Below, piece by piece: positions 14,010-22,364 of a DNA stretch of 30,162 nucleotides. The notes beneath the pieces were generated by a model. That model was given only the letters and a program-made list of their open reading frames with translations. It did no database searches and was not told the origin of the DNA. The stretch is from Mageeibacillus sp. UBA5439 (GTDB taxonomy: Bacteria; Bacillota; Clostridia; Saccharofermentanales; DTU023): the NCBI GenBank assembly GCA_002427505.1, contig DIRJ01000044.1, positions 1 through 30,162 on the forward strand, read 5' to 3'. The first letter of the stretch is position 1. Each line of letters starts with the position of its first letter. Made by a program: the position numbers and the translations under genes.

Positions 14010-14043
14010 ATTGTTGACAATTTTTCACAACGTATATTATACT
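14010..14043 (+). promoter_or_regulatory. Promoter and operator-like palindromes of the peptide-transport operon
   Basis: A perfect TTGACA (14014-14019) and TATACT (14038-14043) are 18 bases apart (TTATAC gives 17). Two palindromes overlap them: ATTGTTGACAAT (14010-14021) on the -35 and GTATATTATAC (14032-14042) on the -10. Short TTGT..ACAA palindromes of this kind are typical GntR/FCD operators, and a broken GntR gene lies at the far end of the cluster. Regulator assignment is inference. Confidence 0.7.
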
Positions 14044-14120
14044 CAACAAAAGAAGCGCAGTTTCTTGGTTTATATTACTAAACTGAGCTGAACTGAGGAG
14101 GAAACAGGAGGTGAATCATT

Positions 14121-15071
14121 ATGCATAGGTATATCCTCAAGCGATTGCTTATGCTGATCCCGGTAATTATCGGTGTCACATTTGTTGTGTTCTTTATCTT
14201 GAACTTAGCGCCGGGTGATCCTGCAGCTATTATTTTGGGTGATCAGGCAACCGCAGAGGCTTTGGCCATGAAACGGGAAGAACTTGGACTGAATGATCCG
14301 ATTTTTGTCCGCTATTTCCACTACATGGGCAATCTGCTACACGGCGATCTTGGTGTCTCCTATAAAAACAACATCTCCGTTTGGGATCAGGTCATTGAGC
14401 GCCTGCCCAATACAGCCATCCTGGCCTTTGCCGGCATTTTGGTGGCTTTGATCATCGGCATACCAATTGGTATTATTTCGGCCAAGAAACAATATTCCGT
14501 GCTGGATAATGTTTCGATGGTTTTTGCACTTATTGGCGTGTCCATGCCGAACTTCTGGTCCGGCCTCTTATTAGTGATGCTCTTCTCACTCACGCTTGGC
14601 TGGCTGCCGTCGCAGGGAATGGCAACAGGCTTTGGTCCCATGCTGAAGAGTCTGATTCTCCCGGCTTTAACACTTGGCTTTAACTCAGCAGCCATGGTCG
14701 CACGAATGACGCGATCTTCCATGCTTGAGGTCATCCGGCAGGATTATATCTCCACCGCACGTGCCAAAGGCGATGATGAGCGGACCGTTACCTTCCAGCA
14801 CATGCTGAAAAATGCCCTTATACCGATCATCACAGCGGTTGGCCTTCAGTTTGGCAACCTGCTGGGTGGTGCGATGCTGGCTGAAACCGTCTTTTCCTGG
14901 CCCGGCCTGGGCAGACTGATGGTCGATTCGATCAAGTCCAAAGACATACCGATGGTTTTGGGATGTGTTATTTTCCTCGCAACGATGTTTACACTGGTCA
15001 ATCTGCTGGTCGATATCATCTATGCCTTTGTCGACCCGCGTATCAAGTCACGCTACAAGAAAGGACGGTAA
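14121..15071 (+). CDS. dppB: Peptide ABC transporter permease, DppB/OppB type
   Basis: A 316-residue inner-membrane permease, first gene of the operon. It begins MHRYILKRLLMLIPVIIGVT, a typical OppB/DppB N-terminus, has LAPGDPA after helix 1, and the cytosolic EAA-type loop around SMLEVIRQDYISTARAKG that docks with the ATPases. About six transmembrane helices. AGGAGG lies upstream of ATG 14121. It forms the translocation pore with the next gene product. Substrate cannot be told from the permease. Confidence 0.95.
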   Translation: MHRYILKRLLMLIPVIIGVTFVVFFILNLAPGDPAAIILGDQATAEALAMKREELGLNDPIFVRYFHYMGNLLHGDLGVSYKNNISVWDQVIERLPNTAILAFAGILVALIIGIPIGIISAKKQYSVLDNVSMVFALIGVSMPNFWSGLLLVMLFSLTLGWLPSQGMATGFGPMLKSLILPALTLGFNSAAMVARMTRSSMLEVIRQDYISTARAKGDDERTVTFQHMLKNALIPIITAVGLQFGNLLGGAMLAETVFSWPGLGRLMVDSIKSKDIPMVLGCVIFLATMFTLVNLLVDIIYAFVDPRIKSRYKKGR

Positions 15072-15076
15072 GCCAC

Positions 15077-15994
15077 ATGATTGAAAAGAAAGAACTGTCA
15101 AACACAACAATCGTCGATGAGAAAAAACAGCGATCATTGTGGCAGGAGGCCTGGAGACGCTTCCGTAAGAACCGGATGGCTATGGTGGGTCTTACCTTCA
15201 TTACCTTCCTTGTTATTGTATCCCTGACAACACTGATCATTGATTTAGTGACCCATAACGCTATCTACAATGAATATGTTGTCAAACAGGATTTGTTCAG
15301 CCGGCTGAACGGACCGAGCAAGCAACATATTTTCGGACAGGATGAGTTTGGCCGCGATATGCTGCTGCGGATGTTGTGGGGCGCACGGTATTCTCTGTTC
15401 ACCGGCGGCATTGCCATTATTCTGGCCTTGTGTGCAGGAGGCATTCTTGGCGCAGTTTCCGGTTATTACGGCGGCGCGACCGATACTATCATTATGCGTG
15501 TGATGGACGTGCTGCTGGCGATTCCCTCCATGCTGCTGGCAACGGCGATCGTGGCTGCACTCGGTACCAGCATATGGAATGTTATGATCGCAATTGCGAT
15601 TGCATATATTCCGACCTTTGCGCGCACCGTCCGGGCAGCAGTTCTGACCGTCAAAGATCAGGACTTTATTGAAGCTGCACGTGCCATCGGCTGCAGCAAC
15701 AGAGAACTTATTTTAAAGTATATAATTCCGAATTCGCTGGCTCCGATTATCGTGCAGGCAACACTTGGTCTTGCCGGTGCGATCCTTTCCATTGCGGGTT
15801 TGTCCTTCCTTGGTCTTGGCATCCAGCCGCCGACACCGGAATGGGGTGCAATGCTCTCTAATGCACGTACCTACATCCGTGACGCCTGGCATGTGACCGT
15901 AATCCCGGGACTTGGCATCATGCTGACGATCCTGTCGCTGAACCTGATGGGTGACGGCCTGCGTGATGCGATGGACCCCAAGCTCAAGAATTGA
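15077..15994 (+). CDS. dppC: Peptide ABC transporter permease, DppC/OppC type
   Basis: About 305 residues, starting at ATG 15077 five bases after dppB stops; the open frame extends upstream but into dppB. The N-terminal cytosolic segment WRRFRKNRMAMVGL is characteristic of DppC/OppC. The periplasmic stretch contains HIFGQDEFGRDMLLRMLWGARYSL, and the EAA loop is IEAARAIGCSNRELILKYIIPN (read in two parts). Six helices are expected. Partner of DppB in the membrane pore. Confidence 0.95.
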   Translation: MIEKKELSNTTIVDEKKQRSLWQEAWRRFRKNRMAMVGLTFITFLVIVSLTTLIIDLVTHNAIYNEYVVKQDLFSRLNGPSKQHIFGQDEFGRDMLLRMLWGARYSLFTGGIAIILALCAGGILGAVSGYYGGATDTIIMRVMDVLLAIPSMLLATAIVAALGTSIWNVMIAIAIAYIPTFARTVRAAVLTVKDQDFIEAARAIGCSNRELILKYIIPNSLAPIIVQATLGLAGAILSIAGLSFLGLGIQPPTPEWGAMLSNARTYIRDAWHVTVIPGLGIMLTILSLNLMGDGLRDAMDPKLKN

Positions 15995-16025
15995 TCATAT
16001 CTGTGCCATAGAGGAGGGAATATAC

Positions 16026-17003
16026 ATGTCAGATATTTTACTGGACATTAAAAATTTAAATATTATCTATTCCACAACAGATGGCGTTGTCCGTGCGCTA
16101 AACGATGCAAACCTGCAGATCAGGAGAGGTGAAGTGCTGGGCCTGGTCGGAGAGACCGGCGCGGGCAAAACAACGCTTGCACGCGGCATCATGCGTCTGA
16201 TTCCTCATCCGCCCGGAGAGATTGTATCCGGTGAGATTATCTATGAGGGAAAAGACCTGCTGAAGCTGTCTGAAAAAGAGATGCGCCAAATGCGCGGCCG
16301 TCAGATTTCGATGATTTTTCAGGACCCCATGACATCTCTGAACCCGGTCATGACTGTCGGCGACCAGATTTTAGAGGTCATCAGGAACCACCATCCGGAA
16401 CTTTCCAAGCAGGAAGCAAAAAAACAGGCCGGTGAAATGCTGGAGCTGGTCGGAATTACCGCAGGCCGGTATGACGACTATCCGCACCAGTTTTCCGGCG
16501 GCATGAAGCAGCGTGTAATCATTGCAATTGCCTTGGCCTGCAATCCGCAGCTTCTGATTGCAGATGAGCCTACTACAGCCCTCGATGTTACTATTCAGGC
16601 ACAGGTTTTGGAAATGATTCGCGGCTTGAAACAGAAAAATAATACATCCATGCTGCTCATCACGCATGATCTTGGCGTCGTTGCGCAGAACTGTGATAGC
16701 GTCGCCATCGCCTATGCCGGTGAAATCGTGGAATACGGCACACTGCGGCAGGTTTATAAAAATATGCTACATCCCTATACTGTGGGCTTGTTCGGCTCCA
16801 TCCCGGATTTGGAGTCTGATAACCGCCGGCTTGCTGCCATTGATGGCATGATGCCGGATCCTACAGCACTTCCGAAAGGCTGTAAATTTGCTGACCGCTG
16901 CAAGTATGTGACGCAGCAGTGTCTGGATGAGAATCCGGAGCTTCTGGAGATTGAGGACGGACACAAGGTGCGCTGCTTCCAGCGCCAGACGGAAACTAGG
17001 TGA
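16026..17003 (+). CDS. dppD: Peptide ABC transporter ATPase, DppD type
   Basis: A 325-residue ATPase. Walker A is GETGAGKTT, signature FSGGMKQRV, Walker B LLIADEPTTALD, and a switch His in LITHDLG. The C-terminal oligopeptide-transporter extension with Cys residues (GCKFADRCKY, QQCLDENP) is present; in this family it can hold an iron-sulfur cluster. ATG 16026 has GAGGAGGG upstream. Pairs with DppF as a heterodimer. Confidence 0.95.
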   Translation: MSDILLDIKNLNIIYSTTDGVVRALNDANLQIRRGEVLGLVGETGAGKTTLARGIMRLIPHPPGEIVSGEIIYEGKDLLKLSEKEMRQMRGRQISMIFQDPMTSLNPVMTVGDQILEVIRNHHPELSKQEAKKQAGEMLELVGITAGRYDDYPHQFSGGMKQRVIIAIALACNPQLLIADEPTTALDVTIQAQVLEMIRGLKQKNNTSMLLITHDLGVVAQNCDSVAIAYAGEIVEYGTLRQVYKNMLHPYTVGLFGSIPDLESDNRRLAAIDGMMPDPTALPKGCKFADRCKYVTQQCLDENPELLEIEDGHKVRCFQRQTETR

Positions 17004-17007
17004 GCAT

Positions 17008-17985
17008 ATGGCAGAGCAGAACCGAGAAATCTTAAAAGTTGAGCATTTAAAAAAGTATTTCCCCGTTCCCAACGGCATGCTCCATGCTGTTGACGACATC
17101 AGTTTTACAATTAATGAGGGTGAAACACTTGGCATTGTCGGCGAGTCCGGCTGCGGAAAATCCACTATGGGGCGCGTTATCCTCCGGCTGCATGAACCGA
17201 CAGACGGTAAGGTTACCTTTGAAGGACAGGATGTGCTTGCCATGAACAGCAAGCAGATGAAAATACTGCGCCGCGATATGCAGATCATTTTTCAGGATCC
17301 CTTTGCCTCTCTGAATCCCCGTATGACGGTCAGTGAAGCAATTGTCGCGCCGCTTTTAGTACAGAAAATCTATGATCGTAAGGACAAGGCAGGCATTGAA
17401 AAGAGGCTTCGGGAGGTCATGGACATGGTTGGTCTGGCGAACCGTCTGATCAATACCTATCCACACGAGCTCGATGGCGGCCGCCGTCAACGCATCGGCA
17501 TAGCCCGCGCGCTGGCACTGGAACCGAAGTTTATCGTCTGTGATGAACCGGTCTCGGCACTGGATGTGTCCATTCAGGCACAGATTTTGAATCTGATGCA
17601 GGATCTTCAGGAAAGTCTGGGTCTGACTTATCTTTTCATTACCCATGACCTGTCTGTCGTCAAACACATTTCTGATGACATCCTCGTTATGTATCTTGGT
17701 CAGATGGTCGAAAAGGCACCGTCTTATAAGCTCTTTAAAAAGCCGATGCATCCATACACACAGGCGCTTTTGTCCGCGATCCCCATACCGGATCCGGATC
17801 TGCCGATGGAGCGGATTGCTATGAAGGGAGAGCTTACGTCACCGATCAATCCGGAAAAAGGATGCCGTTTTGCCAAGCGTTGTCCCTTCGCTACTGATGC
17901 ATGCCGGCAGCAGGATATGGTTCTTACTGAAGAAGAACCGGGACACTTTATCACCTGTCTGCGTGTGCAAAAGGGAGAGATCTGA
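17008..17985 (+). CDS. dppF: Peptide ABC transporter ATPase, DppF/OppF type
   Basis: A 325-residue ATPase starting four bases after dppD ends. Walker A GESGCGKST, Walker B FIVCDEPVSALD, switch His FITHDL and the Cys-bearing C-terminal extension (GCRFAKRCPF) are present. The signature reads ELDGGRRQR instead of LSGGQ; Ser to Asp here is seen in many clostridial OppF-like proteins, so it is likely a family trait rather than damage. It suggests one of the two ATP sites is weakly hydrolytic. A 100-base AT-rich gap with no clear hairpin or promoter follows before the binding-protein gene. Confidence 0.95.
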   Translation: MAEQNREILKVEHLKKYFPVPNGMLHAVDDISFTINEGETLGIVGESGCGKSTMGRVILRLHEPTDGKVTFEGQDVLAMNSKQMKILRRDMQIIFQDPFASLNPRMTVSEAIVAPLLVQKIYDRKDKAGIEKRLREVMDMVGLANRLINTYPHELDGGRRQRIGIARALALEPKFIVCDEPVSALDVSIQAQILNLMQDLQESLGLTYLFITHDLSVVKHISDDILVMYLGQMVEKAPSYKLFKKPMHPYTQALLSAIPIPDPDLPMERIAMKGELTSPINPEKGCRFAKRCPFATDACRQQDMVLTEEEPGHFITCLRVQKGEI

Positions 17986-18085
17986 TATTTACCTTTGTTT
18001 ATTACCGCAGCAAGTATTTTGTACTTCAAGGCGGTTTTAGAAAAATATTTTAACAAAAATGAAAAACAAAACAGGAGGAAACAAT

Positions 18086-19654
18086 ATGAAAAAGAGCTTT
18101 ACCCGCGTTCTGGTCCTGATCCTGGCTCTGCTGGTTCTGCAGTCCCTTGTGGCCTGCGCCGGCAAAGAGCCGGCAACTTCACCGGACGCTACAGCAAGCA
18201 ACGGACAAGCTGAAAGCAGCTACAAGGACACACTGATCTGGGCACAGGGCGCAGACGTTACGTCCCTTGACCCCCATCAGGGAAAAGAGACCCCGGCCGT
18301 CGAGGTCAGCTGTCAGATCTTTGACACCCTGGTTACGATTGATCCGGAAACCGGTGAGATCATTCCTCAGATCGCTGAGAGCTGGGAGCAGAAAGATGCA
18401 CAGACTTATGTCTTCAAAATCCGTCAGGGAATCAAGTTCCATGACGGCAGCGACCTGACCGCTGAGGATGTTAAGTTCTCTTTGGATCGTGCCTGCAACT
18501 CTGCCGCTGTTTCCTACATAGTAAACTTCATTGAAGGTGTCACGGTAGATGATGAGTACACAGTTACAGTAAAAACCAATGCACCCTACGCACCGGCTCT
18601 GCGTAATCTTGCCATTCCCTTTGCGGCTATCGTTCCCAAAGCAGCCGTGGAAGCAGATGAAGATGCGTTCATTCAGCACCCCATCGGCTCCGGCCCCTAT
18701 ACCTTCGTTGAGTGGAAACAGGGTGACCATATCAGCCTTAAAGCCTTTGATGACTACTATGCGGGCAAGGCTGCAACAGAAAACCTGACCATGAAAGTTA
18801 TACCCGAAACCTCTCAGCGCACAATTGCACTGGAAACCGGTGAAATCGATCTGGCCTATGATCTGGCTGTCAACGATATACCCAAGGTCAATGACAATGA
18901 CAAGCTGACAGTCTTTGAAGTACCATCCCTCAGCTGCTGGTATATTTCTATGAACATGAACAAGGAACCCTTCAACAACCCTCTGGTTCGTGAGGCTCTG
19001 AGCATGGCTATCGATCGTCAGACCATCATCGATACTATCAACGCAGGCAGCGGCCAGCCCGCGGATGCAATCATTGCTCCCGCTGTTTTTGGCTACTACT
19101 CCACCGGCGTTCCTGAGTATGACACTGCCAAGGCAAAGGAACTGCTCGTTGAGGCAGGTTATCCCGATGGTTTTTCTACAACACTGTGGGTTAACGACAA
19201 CCAGTCCCGTATTGAGATGTGCTCAGCCATACAGGCAATGCTCCAGGATATCGGCATAGAGTGTAAACTAGAAGTGCTTGAGTTCGGCAGCTTCATCTCC
19301 AGAACTACCAACGGTGAACATGATATGGCCTACTTCGGCTGGACTACCTCCAGCGGCGACGCAGACTACACCTACTACTCTCTCGAGCATTCAACGCAGC
19401 AGGGCGCTGCCGGCAACCGCAGCTTTATTGCTGACCCGGAACTTGATGCTCTGATTGAGGAAGCTCGTTCCAGCACTGATGAATCCGTCCGTAAGGATCT
19501 CTACAAGGACATCGCGATCAAGCTGGATGAGATTAACAACAATATCCCCGTATTTTACAGCTCCATCAATGTTGGCGCCAACAAGAAAGTAGAAGGCTTC
19601 GTGATGGACCTCAACGGCTATCATGACCTGTATCAGGTCAAGATTGCCAAGTAA
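18086..19654 (+). CDS. dppA: Peptide-binding lipoprotein, DppA/OppA (SBP family 5)
   Basis: About 522 residues. The lipoprotein signal peptide ends in LQSLVAC. Family 5 motifs include TSLDPHQ, YVFKIRQGIKFHDG, LTAEDVKFSLDR, and PLVREALSMAIDR. AGGAGG lies 7 bases before ATG 18086, a stronger start than the ORF's first Met. It captures the substrate outside the membrane and delivers it to DppBC. Placing the binding protein last of the transporter genes is less common than first. Ligand class (di-, oligopeptide or other) cannot be decided by eye. Confidence 0.95.
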   Translation: MKKSFTRVLVLILALLVLQSLVACAGKEPATSPDATASNGQAESSYKDTLIWAQGADVTSLDPHQGKETPAVEVSCQIFDTLVTIDPETGEIIPQIAESWEQKDAQTYVFKIRQGIKFHDGSDLTAEDVKFSLDRACNSAAVSYIVNFIEGVTVDDEYTVTVKTNAPYAPALRNLAIPFAAIVPKAAVEADEDAFIQHPIGSGPYTFVEWKQGDHISLKAFDDYYAGKAATENLTMKVIPETSQRTIALETGEIDLAYDLAVNDIPKVNDNDKLTVFEVPSLSCWYISMNMNKEPFNNPLVREALSMAIDRQTIIDTINAGSGQPADAIIAPAVFGYYSTGVPEYDTAKAKELLVEAGYPDGFSTTLWVNDNQSRIEMCSAIQAMLQDIGIECKLEVLEFGSFISRTTNGEHDMAYFGWTTSSGDADYTYYSLEHSTQQGAAGNRSFIADPELDALIEEARSSTDESVRKDLYKDIAIKLDEINNNIPVFYSSINVGANKKVEGFVMDLNGYHDLYQVKIAK

Positions 19655-19699
19655 TTATTACTAGTTACAAGTATGACTGTGGAAAGGAAGAACAGAAAC

Positions 19700-20461
19700 A
19701 TGAGGCTTGCAAATCTTACCTGGCCGAAGGCCCAGGAATATTTTGAAAATAACGACATGGTACTTATCTCCATCGGTAGTATTGAATGCCATGGCCGTCA
19801 CATGCCGCTTGGAACTGACACACTGATCCCTGACCACCTTTTGGAAAAAATTGAGCAGAAGAGCGATGTTCTGATTGTGCCGACTATTCCCTATGGCGCC
19901 TGCCAGAGCCTGTCTCCGTATCCCGGAACCATTGACATTGACAATGAGATCCTCTATCAGTTCTGCCGTCAGATTTTCCTGAGCCTGTATCGTCACGGCG
20001 CAAGAAAGTTTGTTTTTCTGAATGGGCACGGCGGCAATATGAAGATGATTGAACGCCTTGGTTTAGAATTTGAGGACAAGGGTTGTCTGGTTGCAATGCT
20101 CAACTGGTGGCTGATGGCCTGGGATATGAATCCTGCATGGAAGGGCGGCCACGGCGGCGGAGAAGAGACCGCAGCTATCCTTGGTATTGACCCGTCTTTG
20201 GTTGACAAGAGCGAAATCGGAGGGGAGCTTCAGTTTAAGCATTTAACTGAAAACCTGAAGACGACCGGCTTCCGTTCGGTTGATTATAAGGGCGTTTCGG
20301 TTGATATTCTCCGTAGCACACCGCATGTCACGGACAGCGGCTGGATTGGCCCCGATCATCCCAATACCGCGACCGAGGAATGGGGCAGGGAAATGCTGGA
20401 GACTACGGCGGACTACATTGTTGACTTTATGGAAGAGTTCAAGAAAGTAAAGTTGGCGTAA
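19700..20461 (+). CDS. Creatininase-family amidohydrolase
   Basis: A 253-residue metal-dependent amidohydrolase of the creatininase fold. Ligand residues are in place: E29 and H31 in SIECHGRH, D40 in LGTD, H110 in NGHGGN and E155 in HGGGEET. The family includes creatininase, mycofactocin peptidase MftE and inosose hydrolases, so the fold fixes the chemistry (opening a cyclic or unusual amide) but not the substrate. ATG 19700 with AAGGAAG upstream matches the usual N-terminus (LTWPKAQEYF). It lies between the binding protein and an M42 peptidase, suggesting the imported compound has a lactam, cyclic or modified amide bond. Confidence 0.9.
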   Translation: MRLANLTWPKAQEYFENNDMVLISIGSIECHGRHMPLGTDTLIPDHLLEKIEQKSDVLIVPTIPYGACQSLSPYPGTIDIDNEILYQFCRQIFLSLYRHGARKFVFLNGHGGNMKMIERLGLEFEDKGCLVAMLNWWLMAWDMNPAWKGGHGGGEETAAILGIDPSLVDKSEIGGELQFKHLTENLKTTGFRSVDYKGVSVDILRSTPHVTDSGWIGPDHPNTATEEWGREMLETTADYIVDFMEEFKKVKLA

Positions 20462-20473
20462 AGAGGTTACACA

Positions 20474-21550
20474 ATGGATAAGAAAACAACTCTGGAAATG
20501 ATTGCGGCGATTTCAAATGCGAACGGCACATCCGGATTCGAAGATGAAGTGGTTGCAGCGGCACTTCCCTACACCGAGGGACTTGGCGAAGTCAATGTTG
20601 ACCATATGCGTAATCTCTATATCCGCCGTAAGGAAAATACCGGCAGACATCCGGTTGTTCAGCTCGATGCCCATAGTGATGAAGTAGGCTTTATGGTTCA
20701 GGCCATCTGCCCGGACGGAACGCTTCACATCATCCAGCTTGGGGGCTGGGTCAACCACAACATTCCCGCCCATAAGGTATGGGTGCTCAATAAGTTCGGC
20801 GAATATATTCCGGGCCTCACAGCCAGCAAACCGCCTCACTTCATGACCGAACAGGAGCGCAAGGCTCCGCTGGAAATGAAGGACATTAAGGTGGATATCG
20901 GCGCTGTTTCCAGAGAGGAAACAGTTGAGAAATTCGGCATCCGTATTGGGGCCCCGGTTGTTCCTGATGTCACATTTACCTATTCAGAAACAACGGATCT
21001 GATGGTAGGCAAGAGCTTTGACTGCCGCCTGGGATGCGCAGCAATTCTCCAGACCATGCATACACTCGCAGGCGAGAAGCTGGACGTAGATATTGTCGGT
21101 GCCTGCGCAGCACAGGAAGAAGTCGGTGTGCGTGGTGCAACAGTTACAGCACAGGTGATCAATCCGGATATTGCTATCGTTTTTGAAGGCTGCCCGGCAG
21201 ATGATACTTGTGTAGAGCCTTATATGATACAGACCGCTATCAAGCGCGGTCCGATGCTGCGGCACATTGACGCACGAATGATTACCAATCCGCGCTATCA
21301 GAGATATGCACTGGATCTGGCGGAAGAACTCGGCATACCGGTACAGGATGCTGTTCGGTCTGCGGGCTCCACCAACGGTGCCGCTATCCATCTGACCAGC
21401 AAGGCAGTTCCTGTCATCGTTATCGGCATCCCGGTCCGTTATGCACACACGCACTACGGAATTTCGGCCTATGCTGACTTTGACAATGCCGTGAAACTGG
21501 CCTGCGCAATACTCAGAAAGCTTGATGCAGCCAGTATTGAGAGCTTTTAA
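20474..21550 (+). CDS. M42-family metalloaminopeptidase (FrvX-like)
   Basis: A 358-residue cytosolic peptidase with two metals. Ligands fit the family: H67 and D69 in DAHSDEVGF, D183 in FDCRLGC, the catalytic Glu pair E215/E216 in AAQEEVG, a third acid near E238 and the C-terminal H325/H327 in YAHTHYG. M42 enzymes remove N-terminal residues from short peptides, some with preference for acidic ones. It starts 12 bases after the creatininase gene and is last in the operon, before a strong terminator. It probably finishes digestion of the imported peptide. Confidence 0.93.
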   Translation: MDKKTTLEMIAAISNANGTSGFEDEVVAAALPYTEGLGEVNVDHMRNLYIRRKENTGRHPVVQLDAHSDEVGFMVQAICPDGTLHIIQLGGWVNHNIPAHKVWVLNKFGEYIPGLTASKPPHFMTEQERKAPLEMKDIKVDIGAVSREETVEKFGIRIGAPVVPDVTFTYSETTDLMVGKSFDCRLGCAAILQTMHTLAGEKLDVDIVGACAAQEEVGVRGATVTAQVINPDIAIVFEGCPADDTCVEPYMIQTAIKRGPMLRHIDARMITNPRYQRYALDLAEELGIPVQDAVRSAGSTNGAAIHLTSKAVPVIVIGIPVRYAHTHYGISAYADFDNAVKLACAILRKLDAASIESF

Positions 21551-21580
21551 AAAACAGACGATGTGAGAACATCTGATGAA

Positions 21581-21628
21581 AAAAAGACGGGCAGTTACCC
21601 CGGAAGGGGTGGGCTGCTCGTCTTTTTT
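21581..21628. terminator. Bidirectional terminator between convergent units
   Basis: AAAAAGACGGGCAG (from 21581) pairs with CTGCTCGTCTTTTTT (to about 21627) with one G-U, and an inner CCCC-GGAA-GGGG stem caps it. A-rich and T-rich flanks allow it to serve the plus-strand operon and the minus-strand gntR remnant. Confidence 0.92.
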
Positions 21629-21654
21629 AGTAGGCCCGGACCGATGCGAACCTG

Positions 21655-22362
21655 TTACGGTTTCTCCTGCAACAGCGAAAGCCTGTAGATTCTTTCACCG
21701 GTTTTCTCATAATGAAAATCCAGCAGATCGCAGGTGCCTTTCAAGTCATTCTTTTTGATGGCGTCAAGCAGCTGTCTGTGCGTGCCGGCAGGCTTTCCGC
21801 CTCTTGTCAGTGTTTCCGTATCGCTGATCGCTTGACCGAATCGGTTGGCATTGTCGACGGAAAGAAACATTGCCCCGTTCAGGGGGCTCAACAACTCCCA
21901 CATTTTTGTCAGGCGGTTGATCTGGGCAGACCGGACGATTTGCTGATGAAACTTCTCGTCAGCATGAACCGACTGAATCAGGTTTTTTGCTTCATAAGCA
22001 ATTTGGAATTCTTCCAGGCTGGCCTCCATAATCATAAGAGCATAATCGCTGAGATGGCAGTTGCTCTTTTGGATGGCAAGCTTTTCTAAACTTCCGCGCA
22101 GGAAAAATACCTCATAGGCGTCTTACGGCGAGAGCAGCGCGACGGAGCAGCCCTTGTTCGGCTGGTAATCGACCACTCCCTCCACGGCAAGCTGCTTCAG
22201 TGCATCGCGTACCGGGCCGCGGCTGGTACCGAACTCCTGGGCAATATCCGTTTCTACCAGTTTTTCCTCTGGTGCAAGTGTTCCGTTAATAATCTGCTCG
22301 CGCAAAGATTCGAGAATTCTCTCGGATGCAGTCGTTTTTGATAGTTTTCGTTGTTTCTTCAT
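21655..22362 (-). pseudogene. GntR/FCD transcription regulator interrupted by one in-frame TAA
   Basis: The same frame encodes an N-terminal winged-helix part (SERILESLREQIINGTLAPEEKL, EFGTSRGPVRDALKQL) and a C-terminal FCD-type part (FHQQIVRS, THRQLLDAIKKND). Between them is TAA at 22123-22125. Reading through it gives SP-stop-DAYEVFFLRGSLEKLAI, a normal FadR-subfamily linker, with Gln (CAA) the likely original residue, so a single C-to-T change explains the break. The N-terminal fragment of about 79 residues would keep DNA binding but lose ligand sensing and dimerisation. ATG 22362 is two bases after the aminotransferase stop, so the genes are coupled. A sequencing error is possible. Confidence 0.85.
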
Positions 22363-22364
22363 GT

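Noticed and set aside
17008..17985. DppF signature motif ELDGG as a sign of a dead ATPase
   Set aside because: As far as I know this variant is common in clostridial OppF-like proteins, and all other ATPase motifs are intact.
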